A DNA stretch of 9,279 bases from positions 1 to 9,279 of the forward strand of contig DAOUVF010000082.1 in assembly GCA_030667765.1 (NCBI GenBank). Direction: 5' to 3'. Position numbers and translations under genes: made by a program. Origin of the DNA: Bacteroides sp. (lineage in GTDB: Bacteria; Bacteroidota; Bacteroidia; Bacteroidales; SM23-62). The notes under the pieces are model-generated. The model saw only the letters and a list, made by a program, of their open reading frames with translations, was not told the origin of the DNA and made no database searches. This document shows, piece after piece, positions 1 through 6,965 of the stretch (position 1 is the first letter of the stretch; the number at the start of each line of letters is the position of its first letter).

Positions 1-132
1 AAAAAAGTACTGATCCTGCATCAGCATGTAAAGAAAAACGTGGCCAAATATCCCTCTATCGGGGTCACTTCACTTACCAGGGATGAATTATCCCGGCTTG
101 AGCAACAACTGTCTTTATATGTCCGCAGTTGA
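1..132 (+). CDS. 3' end of an unidentified gene (43 C-terminal residues)
   Basis: Frame 1 is open from the first base of the window to a TGA at 130-132 and encodes a 43-residue tail, beginning KKVLILHQHVKKNVAKYPSI and ending LSRLEQQLSLYVRS. The other two plus-strand frames are closed by stops inside the same stretch. The tail is mixed hydrophobic and charged, with a probable amphipathic helix at the end, and shows no membrane segment. I do not recognise the family from this fragment. The gene converges on dprA with only 6 bp between the two stop codons, and I see no terminator hairpin in the gap, so the two 3' ends probably overlap as transcripts. The call as coding is moderately sure; the function is unknown. 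Confidence 0.55.
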   Translation, partial: KKVLILHQHVKKNVAKYPSIGVTSLTRDELSRLEQQLSLYVRS

Positions 133-138
133 CCGGGC

Positions 139-1248
139 TTATCCATCTGTACAATAGACATCCCCGGGCAGGCATTTGATCAATCCGGCAAGCTCCAAAT
201 TAAGCAGGACCCCTGAAATCCTGCTGAGTGGGATACTGCATTTCAGGCTTATCCTGTCCAATGATACATGGCCTTCAGACCTGAGGATCTCTATGATTTG
301 TTTTTCCTTATCCGAAAGCCCATGGAATAATTTCTCCGGTTTTTCCATTTCAGCCGGTTGGTCAGTATCCCATCCCATCAGGTAAGCCACATCCCCGGCT
401 CCTTCAATCAGGGCAGCTTTATGTGTTTTTATTAACTGGTTGCAACCGGCCGAGGCCGGATCACCCACCCTGCCTGGAAAAGTAAAAACATCCCGGTGGT
501 AAGAATTGGCAATATCAGCCGTGATCAGGGCTCCCCCCTTATGGCCTGACTGTACCACGATGGTAACGTCTGACAGACCGGCGATAATACGGTTGCGCCT
601 GATGAAATTATTTCTTTCCGGTTTTTGATCACTTGCAAAATCAGTCAACAGGGCACCCTGCCGGGTGATCTTTGCGGCTACCTGGCGATGCAGTGCAGGA
701 TACATGTATTTGAGTCCATGTCCAAGTACGGCAACCGTATCCAGCCCGTTTTCCATGGCAGATTTATGGGCACAATGGTCAATGCCGTATGCCAGTCCGC
801 TTACAATAACCATTTCCCGGTTCATGGAGGCCAGGTCCCTTACCAGGCATTTGCACATATCCATACCATATGACCCGGGGCGCCTGGTCCCAACTATACT
901 GATCATACTGCTTCCATTCAGGTTTACCTTACCCAGCATATATAACAACATAGGAGCATCATGACAGTCCAGAAGCCTCTCCGGGTATGCATTCTCTCCA
1001 TATAGCAGACATGTTATCCTCCTTTTATTGATGAATTCAAGCTCCCGCCTTGCCTGGTCAAGGATCGCTGTGTTGCGGATCCTGTCGGCCAGCAGATCAC
1101 CCACACCGGGTATACCCAGCAGGGTTTTTTTCGGGACTGAAAACACGGCTTCTGCACTTCCGGTGTAGGCCAGGATTTTTCTCGCTGTAATACCCCCGAT
1201 CCCCGGGATCATGCCAAGGGCAATTCTGTAAACATCAGGTTCCTCCAT
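139..1248 (-). CDS. dprA: DNA processing protein DprA (Smf)
   Basis: DprA binds incoming single-stranded DNA in the cytoplasm and loads RecA onto it during natural transformation. The product has 369 residues, a usual length for the family. Residues 13-62 carry two helix-hairpin-helix-like motifs (IPGIGGITA and GIPGVGDLLADRI). Residues about 115-290 form the Rossmann-like core with SIVGTRRPGSYG, SGLAYGID, RRNRIIAGLSD, GALITA and NQLIKTH. The last 60 residues look like the DprA winged-helix domain (LSDKEKQIIEIL, then VLLNLELAGLIKCLPGDVY). In the usual FPxRNRxIAGLS motif the proline is replaced by isoleucine (FIRRNRIIAGLS), which leaves the key arginines and asparagine intact. I chose the ATG at 1246-1248 because it puts the first helix at the normal distance. 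An in-frame ATG at 1270-1272 would add eight residues. No ribosome binding site decides between them. The gene is divergent from gdhA. Whether the organism is competent cannot be told from here. Confidence 0.95.
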   Translation of the reverse strand: MEEPDVYRIALGMIPGIGGITARKILAYTGSAEAVFSVPKKTLLGIPGVGDLLADRIRNTAILDQARRELEFINKRRITCLLYGENAYPERLLDCHDAPMLLYMLGKVNLNGSSMISIVGTRRPGSYGMDMCKCLVRDLASMNREMVIVSGLAYGIDHCAHKSAMENGLDTVAVLGHGLKYMYPALHRQVAAKITRQGALLTDFASDQKPERNNFIRRNRIIAGLSDVTIVVQSGHKGGALITADIANSYHRDVFTFPGRVGDPASAGCNQLIKTHKAALIEGAGDVAYLMGWDTDQPAEMEKPEKLFHGLSDKEKQIIEILRSEGHVSLDRISLKCSIPLSRISGVLLNLELAGLIKCLPGDVYCTDG

Positions 1249-1348
1249 GATACATCCCTGTTTGTCTTTCATGTTGAAAGACTGAAAATATCAGCTAGCC
1301 TCCATCATCACAGATGAAAGAGATTATTCGTATGAATTGATTTTTTTT

Positions 1349-1357
1349 TAATCTTTG
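1349..1357 (+). promoter_or_regulatory. Weak candidate promoter -7 element for gdhA
   Basis: TAATCTTTG lies 25 bp upstream of the gdhA ATG, after a run of nine T. It resembles the Bacteroidota -7 element TAnnTTTG but has one extra base between TA and TTTG. There is no convincing TTG at the -33 position. This is a suggestion only. Confidence 0.22.
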
Positions 1358-1382
1358 TGAATACTAATCAAATTTCTTTATC

Positions 1383-2723
1383 ATGCATCCCAGCGTAGAA
1401 CAATTCATGTCTTTAATCAAGGCGAAAAATCCTGCTCAACCTGAATTTCACCAGGCAGTTCATGAAGTAGCGGAATCATTGATCCCATTTATTGAGGAAA
1501 ATCCTAAATACAAACATGCCAAGATCCTCGAACGGATTACCGAACCTGAGCGGGTTCTGATCTTCCGCGTTCCCTGGCTGGATGATGTTGGGGAAGTCCA
1601 GATAAACAGAGGATTCAGGATCGAAATGAGTTCAGCCATAGGACCCTATAAAGGAGGCTTAAGGTTCCATCCTACCGTTAATCTTGGTATCCTGAAATTC
1701 CTTGCCTTCGAACAGGTTTTTAAAAATAGCCTGACCACGCTTCCCATGGGAGGTGGCAAGGGTGGATCCGATTTCGATCCAAAAGGGAAATCAGATAATG
1801 AAGTCATGCGTTTCTGCCAGAGTTTCATGACCGAATTATGCAGGCATATCGGTCCCAACACCGATGTTCCCGCCGGAGACATTGGCGTTGGCGGTCGTGA
1901 GATCGGTTTCCTGTATGGGCAATATAAAAGGATCCGAAACGAATTTACCGGTGTACTTACCGGAAAGGGTATTGAGTGGGGAGGCAGCCTCATCAGGCCT
2001 GAGGCCACTGGATACGGAGCTGTCTATTTTGCTGAAGAGATGATGCAAACCAAGGGAGAATCACTTAAGGGAAAAACATGCATTGTATCAGGTTCAGGAA
2101 ATGTGGCACAGTTCACTACCGAAAAAATAAACCAGCTGGGCGGCAGGGTTGTTACCCTCTCAGACTCGGCAGGATTCATTCATGATCCAGAAGGGATAGA
2201 TGCTGAAAAACTTACCTATGTAATGGATTTGAAGAACATCCGTCGTGGCAGGATAATGGAATATGCCGAAAAGTTTGAATGCCAGTATCATGAAGGAGAA
2301 CGCCCCTGGAGCATCAAAGGGGAGGCTGCCTTCCCGAGCGCAACCGAAAATGAGATCAATGAAGAGGATGCCAAAAAGCTTGTCAGCAATGGCTGTATGG
2401 TTATTTCAGAAGGTGCCAATATGCCATCCACACCGGAAGCAATAGCCGTATATGAACAACATAAGATCCTTTACGGTCCGGGTAAAGCCGCGAATGCAGG
2501 AGGTGTGGCTGTATCGGGACTGGAAATGACCCAAAACTCAATGAGACTCCCATGGACCCGTGAGGAAGTTGACAGCCGGCTTCACACGATAATGAAAAGC
2601 ATCCACGAGACCTGTGTCAAATATGGTACCGAGAAAGATGATTACGTAAATTACGTGAAGGGAGCAAACATCGGGGGATTCGTGAAAGTAGCGGATGCCA
2701 TGCTTGCACAGGGAGTAGTTTAA
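1383..2723 (+). CDS. gdhA: Glutamate dehydrogenase, hexameric NADP type
   Basis: This enzyme catalyses reductive amination of 2-oxoglutarate with ammonium to glutamate in the cytoplasm (EC 1.4.1.4). The 446 residues match the roughly 447-450 of the small hexameric family. The substrate domain carries GPYKGGLRFHP (Lys90), QVFKNSLTTLPMGGGKGGSDFD split around Lys114 and the catalytic Lys126, and DVPAGDIGVGGREIG with the catalytic Asp166. A Rossmann nucleotide-binding domain follows, with SGSGNVAQ at 236-243. The end of its second strand reads TLSDSAG, as in NADP-preferring bacterial enzymes, so NADP use is inferred rather than proven. SEGANMPST and GPGKAANAGGVAVSGLEM near 343-380 are typical of the C-terminal part. 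The gene stands alone between divergent dprA and tatD and has its own downstream terminator. Given the nearby ammonium channel and PII genes, a role in ammonium assimilation is likely. Start choice: ATG at 1383, at the normal family start; no Shine-Dalgarno sequence. Confidence 0.97.
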   Translation: MHPSVEQFMSLIKAKNPAQPEFHQAVHEVAESLIPFIEENPKYKHAKILERITEPERVLIFRVPWLDDVGEVQINRGFRIEMSSAIGPYKGGLRFHPTVNLGILKFLAFEQVFKNSLTTLPMGGGKGGSDFDPKGKSDNEVMRFCQSFMTELCRHIGPNTDVPAGDIGVGGREIGFLYGQYKRIRNEFTGVLTGKGIEWGGSLIRPEATGYGAVYFAEEMMQTKGESLKGKTCIVSGSGNVAQFTTEKINQLGGRVVTLSDSAGFIHDPEGIDAEKLTYVMDLKNIRRGRIMEYAEKFECQYHEGERPWSIKGEAAFPSATENEINEEDAKKLVSNGCMVISEGANMPSTPEAIAVYEQHKILYGPGKAANAGGVAVSGLEMTQNSMRLPWTREEVDSRLHTIMKSIHETCVKYGTEKDDYVNYVKGANIGGFVKVADAMLAQGVV

Positions 2724-2798
2724 CCAGAGAGAAATAACCTCCGCTATCTGCACAGATCCACTGAAATTATTGGAGTAAAGGTTAGGGATTATACTGAT

Positions 2799-2862
2799 AT
2801 TTGATCGCATAAGGAATCTATATTTTATGCTTGCATAAAATTCAATGACGTTGTGATCAAAT
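2799..2862. repeat. Nested inverted repeats between gdhA and tatD
   Basis: A perfect dyad ATTTTATGCTTGCATAAAAT occupies 2822-2841, with 9-bp arms around TT. An extra half-site GCATAA lies at 2807-2812 in the same orientation as the right arm. An outer 8-bp inverted repeat, ATTTGATC (2799-2806) and GATCAAAT (2855-2862), encloses both. As RNA, the inner dyad would fold as an 8-bp stem with a G(CUUG)C tetraloop. No T-run follows on either strand, so it is not a standard terminator. An operator or a 3'-UTR structure are both possible. Confidence 0.5.
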
Positions 2863-2875
2863 TCAGTATAATGGC

Positions 2876-2905
2876 AAAATCCTTCAATACTACGAAGGTT
2901 TTTTT
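2876..2905 (+). terminator. Rho-independent terminator after gdhA
   Basis: The stem CCTTC (2881-2885) pairs with GAAGG (2894-2898) across an 8-base loop and is followed by seven T (2899-2905). The preceding AAAA at 2876-2879 can pair with part of the T-run. The stem is short but the arrangement is canonical. It lies about 155 bp after the gdhA stop and just before tatD. Confidence 0.6.
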
Positions 2906-2907
2906 GT

Positions 2908-2915
2908 TAAGTTTG
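2908..2915 (+). promoter_or_regulatory. Candidate promoter -7 element for tatD-ansA
   Basis: TAAGTTTG is a full match to the Bacteroidota -7 consensus TAnnTTTG. It begins three bases after the terminator T-run and ends 15 bp before the tatD GTG, which implies a very short leader. The -33 region would overlap the terminator stem, where only a weak TTC is seen. The element match is direct; promoter activity is inferred. Confidence 0.45.
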
Positions 2916-2930
2916 TAAGGCTAGATTCCG

Positions 2931-3704
2931 GTGATACTAATCGATACACATACACATCTTTTTCTGCCTGAATTCAAAGAAGACCATTCCAGGGTAGTTT
3001 CTGATGCTGTGGAAAAGGGCGTCGGAAAAATGCTGCTTCCCAATGTAGATGATACTACTATAGATTCCATGTTATCACTTGCCGATGAATACCCCGGGTA
3101 TTGCCTGCCCATGATTGGCCTTCACCCGACGTCAGTCGATGAATTTTTCAAACAAAAGTTTGACTCGGTAAGAGAAAAACTGGGGACAAGAAAATTCTGG
3201 GGGATTGGAGAAACAGGAATAGACCTGTACTGGAATGATACTTATCTCACGCAGCAAGTGGAGGCCTTCATATTGCAGATCGCCCTGGCAAAAGAATCTC
3301 ATTTACCCCTGGTCATTCATGCCAGAAATTCATTCCGGGAAATTTTTGAGGTAATGGATCAGGAAAATGATGATTCTCTGCAGGGAGTCTTTCATGCTTT
3401 TACAGGTAATGCCAAACAGGCATGCAAGATCATAGATTATGGTTTTAAAATTGGGATAGGGGGCATTGTTACATTTAAAAACGCCGGACTCGACAGGATT
3501 GCAAAGGATATTGCACTGGAGCATATTGTTCTGGAAACTGATGCCCCGTACCTTGCACCCGTTCCTAAAAGGGGTAAAAGAAATGAACCTGCATATTTAA
3601 TATATACTGCTGAAAAAATGGCTGAGATCCATGGGCAGCCCATCGATGTCATCGCGGATATAACCACCCGGAATGCAGCAGCATTATTTAATATTAAGAT
3701 CTGA
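2931..3704 (+). CDS. tatD: TatD family metal-dependent deoxyribonuclease
   Basis: TatD proteins are cytoplasmic TIM-barrel metal hydrolases with 3'-5' exonuclease or DNase activity, linked to DNA repair and turnover. The 257 residues fit the family. Metal and catalytic residues are all present: His7 and His9 in DTHTH, Glu94 in GIGETGIDLYW, His130 in VIHAR, His155 in FHAFTG, and Asp204 in LETDAPYLAP, followed by the usual KRGKRNEP loop. The start is a GTG at 2931-2933; it gives the expected N-terminus MILIDTHTH, and no ATG lies nearby upstream in frame. It is the first gene of a likely two-gene unit with ansA, 3 bp downstream. A perfect -7 promoter element ends 15 bp upstream. Exact substrate cannot be read from sequence; some family members were first described as D-aminoacyl-tRNA deacylases or as generic hydrolases. 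Confidence 0.95.
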   Translation: MILIDTHTHLFLPEFKEDHSRVVSDAVEKGVGKMLLPNVDDTTIDSMLSLADEYPGYCLPMIGLHPTSVDEFFKQKFDSVREKLGTRKFWGIGETGIDLYWNDTYLTQQVEAFILQIALAKESHLPLVIHARNSFREIFEVMDQENDDSLQGVFHAFTGNAKQACKIIDYGFKIGIGGIVTFKNAGLDRIAKDIALEHIVLETDAPYLAPVPKRGKRNEPAYLIYTAEKMAEIHGQPIDVIADITTRNAAALFNIKI

Positions 3705-3707
3705 TCG

Positions 3708-4739
3708 ATGAAGCAAAAATCCATAATGATCATTTATACAGGTGGTACTATTGGAATGATAAATCAACCAGGTTCACGTTCTCTTACCCCCTTTGATTTT
3801 GAACAGATCCTCAGGCATGTACCGGAAATTGAAAAATTCGGGTTTAAGTTTACTCCCGTCACCATCCACCCGGTAGTTGATTCTTCCAATATCAAACCCG
3901 GTACCTGGATAAGGATAGCAGAAATAATTGAGGAAGGATATGACAGCGTTGATGGCTTCATCATCCTGCATGGCACGGATACTATGGCATTCTCAGCATC
4001 AGCCCTCAGCTTTATGCTGCAAGATCTGAACAAACCTGTGATCTTTACCGGTTCCCAGTTACCCGTCAGCACCCTGCGAACAGATGCCAGGGAAAATTTA
4101 ATCTCAAGCATCGAGATCGCCACGGCCGAAAAGGACGGAGCCCCATTGGTCACCGAAGTATGTATTTATTTTGAATTCAAATTGTTGCGCGGAAATAGGA
4201 CCACCAAGCAGAATTCGGAGGATTTCAATGCATTTTTCTCCCCCAACTACCCCGCATTGGCCGAGTCCGGTGTCCATTTAAGGTTTTATCCTGAACACCT
4301 CCTGAGAAAACCTGGACATACAAACTTGCAGATACATAAACAGCTGGACACGAATATTGCCATACTAAAAATTTTCCCGGGCATTACAGAAAGCGTGGTT
4401 AGGGCACTGCTCGGCAGTCCAGGTTTAAAAGCCGTTATCCTGGAATCATTCGGCGCTGGTAACGCCCCTACGGATCCATGGTTCTACAACCTGATAAAGG
4501 ATGCAACTGACAGGGGCATTATCTTCCTTAATATTACCCAGTGCACTCAGGGCAGGGTGGAAATGGGTCGGTATGAAACCAGTGAACACCTGTTGCGAGC
4601 CGGAGTTATAAGCGGGTATGATATAACACCTGAAGCCGCAGTCACAAAACTAATGTTTCTCCTTGGCAAGGGGCTGGCAGCAAAGGAACTAAAACTACTT
4701 TTAAATAAACCAATTAAGGGTGAAATTACTATTTCTTAA
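3708..4739 (+). CDS. ansA: Type I (cytosolic) L-asparaginase
   Basis: It hydrolyses L-asparagine to aspartate and ammonia (EC 3.5.1.1). The 343 residues match the cytosolic type I form, and no signal peptide is visible. The first active-site motif YTGGTIGM has the nucleophile Thr at position 14. The second, LHGTDTMAFSASALSFML, supplies Thr90 and Asp91. Lys167 in LLRGNRTTK completes the Thr-Asp-Lys triad. Further family signatures are PVIFTGSQLP, SFGAGNAPTD and LNITQCTQGRVEMGRYET. The ATG at 3708 follows the tatD stop by 3 bp, so the two are almost certainly cotranscribed and perhaps translationally coupled. No terminator is seen after the gene; the tRNA-Ser promoter begins immediately after the stop. 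Some type I enzymes also accept glutamine weakly; that cannot be judged here. Confidence 0.96.
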   Translation: MKQKSIMIIYTGGTIGMINQPGSRSLTPFDFEQILRHVPEIEKFGFKFTPVTIHPVVDSSNIKPGTWIRIAEIIEEGYDSVDGFIILHGTDTMAFSASALSFMLQDLNKPVIFTGSQLPVSTLRTDARENLISSIEIATAEKDGAPLVTEVCIYFEFKLLRGNRTTKQNSEDFNAFFSPNYPALAESGVHLRFYPEHLLRKPGHTNLQIHKQLDTNIAILKIFPGITESVVRALLGSPGLKAVILESFGAGNAPTDPWFYNLIKDATDRGIIFLNITQCTQGRVEMGRYETSEHLLRAGVISGYDITPEAAVTKLMFLLGKGLAAKELKLLLNKPIKGEITIS

Positions 4740-4741
4740 AG

Positions 4742-4770
4742 TTGTATGTATTTATTTTTTTTGTAATTTG
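4742..4770 (+). promoter_or_regulatory. Candidate promoter of the tRNA-Ser gene
   Basis: A TTG at 4742-4744 is followed after 19 bp by TAATTTG (4764-4770) and then CGCCC. This is close to the Bacteroidota TTG / TAnnTTTG arrangement, with one base fewer between TA and TTTG. It starts 2 bp after the ansA stop and ends 19 bp before the tRNA. Confidence 0.45.
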
Positions 4771-4789
4771 CGCCCTCGATTTTAAGCTT

Positions 4790-4879
4790 GGAGAGGTGGC
4801 CGAGCGGTTTAAGGCGCACGCCTGGAAAGCGTGTATACTACTTGGAGTGGTATCGAGGGTTCGAATCCCTCTCTCTCCG
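4790..4879 (+). tRNA. tRNA-Ser, anticodon GGA
   Basis: A complete class II tRNA of 90 nt. The acceptor strands GGAGAGG and TCTCTCC pair with one G-U, and the discriminator base is G73, as expected for serine. The anticodon stem CACGC/GCGTG encloses loop CTGGAAA with anticodon GGA at 4824-4826, reading UCC and UCU. The long variable arm ATACTAC/GTGGTAT has a five-base loop, and the T arm is GAGGG TTCGAAT CCCTC. The 3' CCA is not encoded and must be added after transcription. The gene sits between ansA and the exb operon. Confidence 0.97.
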
Positions 4880-4975
4880 CAGAACCGCCCAGGTGTGAAA
4901 TTGTGAGTTTGGATGTGCGCTGGTGAGCTAGGTGAGGTGCTGAGTAACAAATTATAAGGAAGTTTTTACGTATTA

Positions 4976-5008
4976 TTGTATTATTATAATCAAGAATCAT
5001 TATTTTCG
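4976..5008 (+). promoter_or_regulatory. Candidate promoter of the exbB-exbD operon
   Basis: A TTG at 4976-4978 precedes TATTTTCG (5001-5008), which matches TAnnTTTG at all but one position. The spacing is 22 bp, slightly long. The leader would be about 25-30 nt. The A+T-rich stretch just upstream includes a perfect tandem duplication of GTATTATT (4970-4985). Confidence 0.4.
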
Positions 5009-5039
5009 TTAAACTTATAACAAATCTAAAAAACAGATC

Positions 5040-5843
5040 ATGAAAAAGTTATTTGCGCTAATAGCTGTAACCGGGATGCTCTTTATGCTTGCATCCAATG
5101 TTGTTTATGCACAAGAGCCTGAAGCAGAACAAGCAGCCCCCGAAACGGAAGTTGCTCCTGTGACAGACATGGAATCCAGTACAGCTGAACAAGCTGCAGA
5201 ACCTGAAATGACGCTACACAAGCAGGTAAAGAGACTCTTTATCGAAGGTGGTGCCACTTTTATGGGCTTTGTGTTGCTGACACTCATTTTTGGCCTTGCC
5301 CTGGCAATCGAAAGGATCATTTATTTGAACCTTGCTACCACCAACACGGACAAACTACTCAAGAAAATTGAAGATGCGCTTGCATCAGGAGGTGTGGATG
5401 CTGCCAAGGAAGTCTGCCGCAATACCCGGGGACCGGTGGCAAGTATCTTTTACCAGGGACTTGACCGGGCAGATGAGGGAATAGAAATAGCTGAAAAGGC
5501 TGTGATTTCTTACGGTAGTGTTCAGATGGGCCTGCTTGAAAAGAACCTGTCCTGGATCCAGCTATTTATTTCTATTGCTCCTATGTTAGGTTTCATGGGT
5601 ACGGTTATTGGTATGATCGCTGCTTTTGACTCCATCCAGATTGCTGGTGATGTTTCACCTCAGCTTGTTGCCAGTGGTATTAAGGTGGCCCTTATCACCA
5701 CAGTATCCGGTCTGGTCGTTGCCATTATCCTCCAGGTATTCTATAATTACATCGTTTCAAAGATCGACGGCATCGTGAACAAAATGGAAGATTCTTCTAT
5801 TTCATTAATCGATCTGCTGGTTCATCATAACCTTAAAAAATAA
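5040..5843 (+). CDS. exbB: MotA/TolQ/ExbB family proton channel protein
   Basis: It forms the proton-conducting inner-membrane complex with ExbD proteins that energises TonB or a similar periplasmic partner. The 267 residues begin with a signal peptide (about 1-24, likely cleavage after VVYA) and an Ala/Glu/Pro-rich periplasmic stretch (25-57) in which AEQAA-like segments recur. Three transmembrane helices follow at about 71-92, 171-196 and 212-238, with a cytoplasmic loop of about 75 residues between the first two. The family signature PMLGFMGTVIGMIAAF is at 181-196, and the conserved pore threonines lie in ALITTVSGL at 217-225. This gives an N-out, C-in topology as in ExbB. The gene leads a four-gene operon; the next gene begins 5 bp after its stop. 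Assignment to ExbB rather than TolQ rests on family habit in Bacteroidota and the paired ExbD genes, since no tonB, tolA or tolB is in the window. Confidence 0.92.
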   Translation: MKKLFALIAVTGMLFMLASNVVYAQEPEAEQAAPETEVAPVTDMESSTAEQAAEPEMTLHKQVKRLFIEGGATFMGFVLLTLIFGLALAIERIIYLNLATTNTDKLLKKIEDALASGGVDAAKEVCRNTRGPVASIFYQGLDRADEGIEIAEKAVISYGSVQMGLLEKNLSWIQLFISIAPMLGFMGTVIGMIAAFDSIQIAGDVSPQLVASGIKVALITTVSGLVVAIILQVFYNYIVSKIDGIVNKMEDSSISLIDLLVHHNLKK

Positions 5844-5848
5844 GCAAA

Positions 5849-6301
5849 ATGAAATTTGCTAATATTGCAAAATATCTTCTATGGGCATTGATGGGAATTT
5901 CATTGGTGCTTGTAGCTATATTCTTCTTCGGCGGATTTGTTGAAGGGACGGAAGGAACTAATGTAGCAGAACCCGTTATTACGGAGGTGATTTTGAGATG
6001 GGCATATGTTTTATTCTTGATAGCAGGCTTTTTTGCACTGGTATTTCCTCTTATTTTTATTGCCGGAAACCTCAAGAGTGCAAAAAGACTCGGTATAGTG
6101 ATCCTTATAGGAGCCGTATTGATTTTTATCTCAAACAGGCTGGCATCAGGTGAACTATTGAATCTTATTCAGTATACAGGCCCCGATAATGTTCCTGGAA
6201 CCCTGAAAACCGTGGGCACATTCCTGATTTTTACGTATATACTTGGAGTTGTGGCCATTCTTTCAATACTTTATTCAGCGATCTCAAATCTGTTTAAATA
6301 A
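5849..6301 (+). CDS. Four-helix integral membrane protein in the exb operon, function unknown
   Basis: I recognise no named family. The 150-residue product is very hydrophobic with four predicted membrane helices at about 8-30, 47-73, 79-96 and 120-144. The first loop (31-46) is acidic, with EGTEGTNVAEP, and the last loop contains QYTGPDNVPGTLK. Its charged residues are few: Arg50, the cluster KSAKR at 76-80 and Arg97. This suggests the short loop between helices 2 and 3 faces the cytoplasm. It starts 5 bp after exbB and is followed after 66 bp by exbD, so cotranscription is nearly certain. From context it is probably an accessory subunit or assembly partner of the ExbB-ExbD complex, but nothing in the sequence proves this. 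It has no visible catalytic motif. Confidence 0.85.
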   Translation: MKFANIAKYLLWALMGISLVLVAIFFFGGFVEGTEGTNVAEPVITEVILRWAYVLFLIAGFFALVFPLIFIAGNLKSAKRLGIVILIGAVLIFISNRLASGELLNLIQYTGPDNVPGTLKTVGTFLIFTYILGVVAILSILYSAISNLFK

Positions 6302-6367
6302 ATATATACCGGGGTACTTTCATCTACCCGAATTACGTTTTATTATTGGACTATAAAAATACTACTC

Positions 6368-6964
6368 ATGGCTAGAAGAGGAATACCGGAAATCAACGCC
6401 GGATCAATGGCTGACATTGCTTTCCTTCTGTTGATCTTTTTTCTTGTTGCCACCACGATGGATATTGATACCGGAATATCCCGGTTATTGCCTCCCATGC
6501 CTGAAGAAGAAGAGTTGGATGATGACCAGGAGATCAGGGAAAGGAATGTATTCGTTGTGCTGATCAACAAGGATGATGATCTTTTTGTGGAAGACGGATT
6601 CTACGACGTCAGTCAGCTGAAAGAAATGACAAAGAAGTTCTTTCTTAACCCTAACGATGAAGATAATCTTTCAGAAAAGCGTGAACTCACTACCGATTAT
6701 TTTGGAACCATGATGGTCTCCAAGGGGGTCATATCGCTTAGAAATGATATCGGTACATCCTACGGGAAATATATAGCAGTGCAGAACGAACTGGCTGCTG
6801 CGGTGAATGAGCTAAGGGATGAGCTTTGTATGCAGCGGTTTGGTAGAAGATATAATAACCTGGATCCGCTTAACGAGCTGGAGGCAGACCTGATCGCTGA
6901 CGCGAAAAAGGTATTTCCCATGGCTATTTCTGAAGCAGAACCTAAATCAGTTGGAGGAAATTAA
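6368..6964 (+). CDS. exbD: ExbD/TolR family biopolymer transport protein, first copy
   Basis: ExbD proteins have one inner-membrane helix and a periplasmic domain and couple proton flow through ExbB to TonB. The short cytoplasmic N-terminus MARRGIPEINAGSMAD leads into the helix at about 14-32. Asp16 in MADIAFLLLIFFLVATTM is the conserved membrane aspartate needed for proton transfer. The segment 37-58 is acidic and proline-containing (PPMPEEEELDDDQE). At 198 residues it is longer than the roughly 140 of E. coli ExbD. The extra length is a C-terminal part with GVISLRNDIGTSYGKYIAVQ and then NELRDELCMQRFG, an organisation I associate with Bacteroidota ExbD proteins. The gene overlaps nothing; its TAA lies one base before the ATG of the second exbD, and the ribosome binding site of that gene is inside its last codons. 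Confidence 0.92.
   Translation: MARRGIPEINAGSMADIAFLLLIFFLVATTMDIDTGISRLLPPMPEEEELDDDQEIRERNVFVVLINKDDDLFVEDGFYDVSQLKEMTKKFFLNPNDEDNLSEKRELTTDYFGTMMVSKGVISLRNDIGTSYGKYIAVQNELAAAVNELRDELCMQRFGRRYNNLDPLNELEADLIADAKKVFPMAISEAEPKSVGGN
6953..6957 (+). promoter_or_regulatory. Shine-Dalgarno GGAGG for the second exbD
   Basis: GGAGG ends 8 bases before the ATG at 6966-6968 and lies inside the last codons of the first exbD. It is the clearest Shine-Dalgarno sequence in the window. It supports the ATG over an in-frame TTG at 6951 that would swallow the site. Confidence 0.6.
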
Positions 6965-6965
6965 T

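Noticed and set aside
625..964. Two overlapping plus-strand open frames inside dprA
   Set aside because: They are antisense to the DprA Rossmann core and have no independent support.
1646..2008. 120-residue minus-strand open frame inside gdhA
   Set aside because: It lies wholly within a gene with all its conserved motifs; its proline/serine-rich sequence is typical of a shadow frame.
2845..2872. Sigma70-like pair ATGACG and TATAAT upstream of tatD
   Set aside because: The -35 match is poor and Bacteroidota primary sigma factors prefer TTG / TAnnTTTG, which is found closer to the gene.
3764..4153. 129-residue minus-strand open frame inside ansA
   Set aside because: It is antisense to the asparaginase active-site region and has no recognisable domain or start context.
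4729..4950. Open frame on the minus strand across the tRNA-Ser, with GIRTLDTTPSS and ACALNRSATSP
   Set aside because: It is the antisense translation of a serine tRNA, a well-known source of false protein annotations. The tRNA fold is complete.
6312..6329. Small hairpin GGGTA / TACCC between the membrane protein gene and exbD
   Set aside because: It has five pairs and no T-run; it is too weak for a terminator and the operon clearly continues. At most a minor processing structure.
6951..6965. TTG start five codons upstream for the second exbD
   Set aside because: It would place the GGAGG ribosome binding site inside the coding region; the ATG at 6966 has correct spacing.
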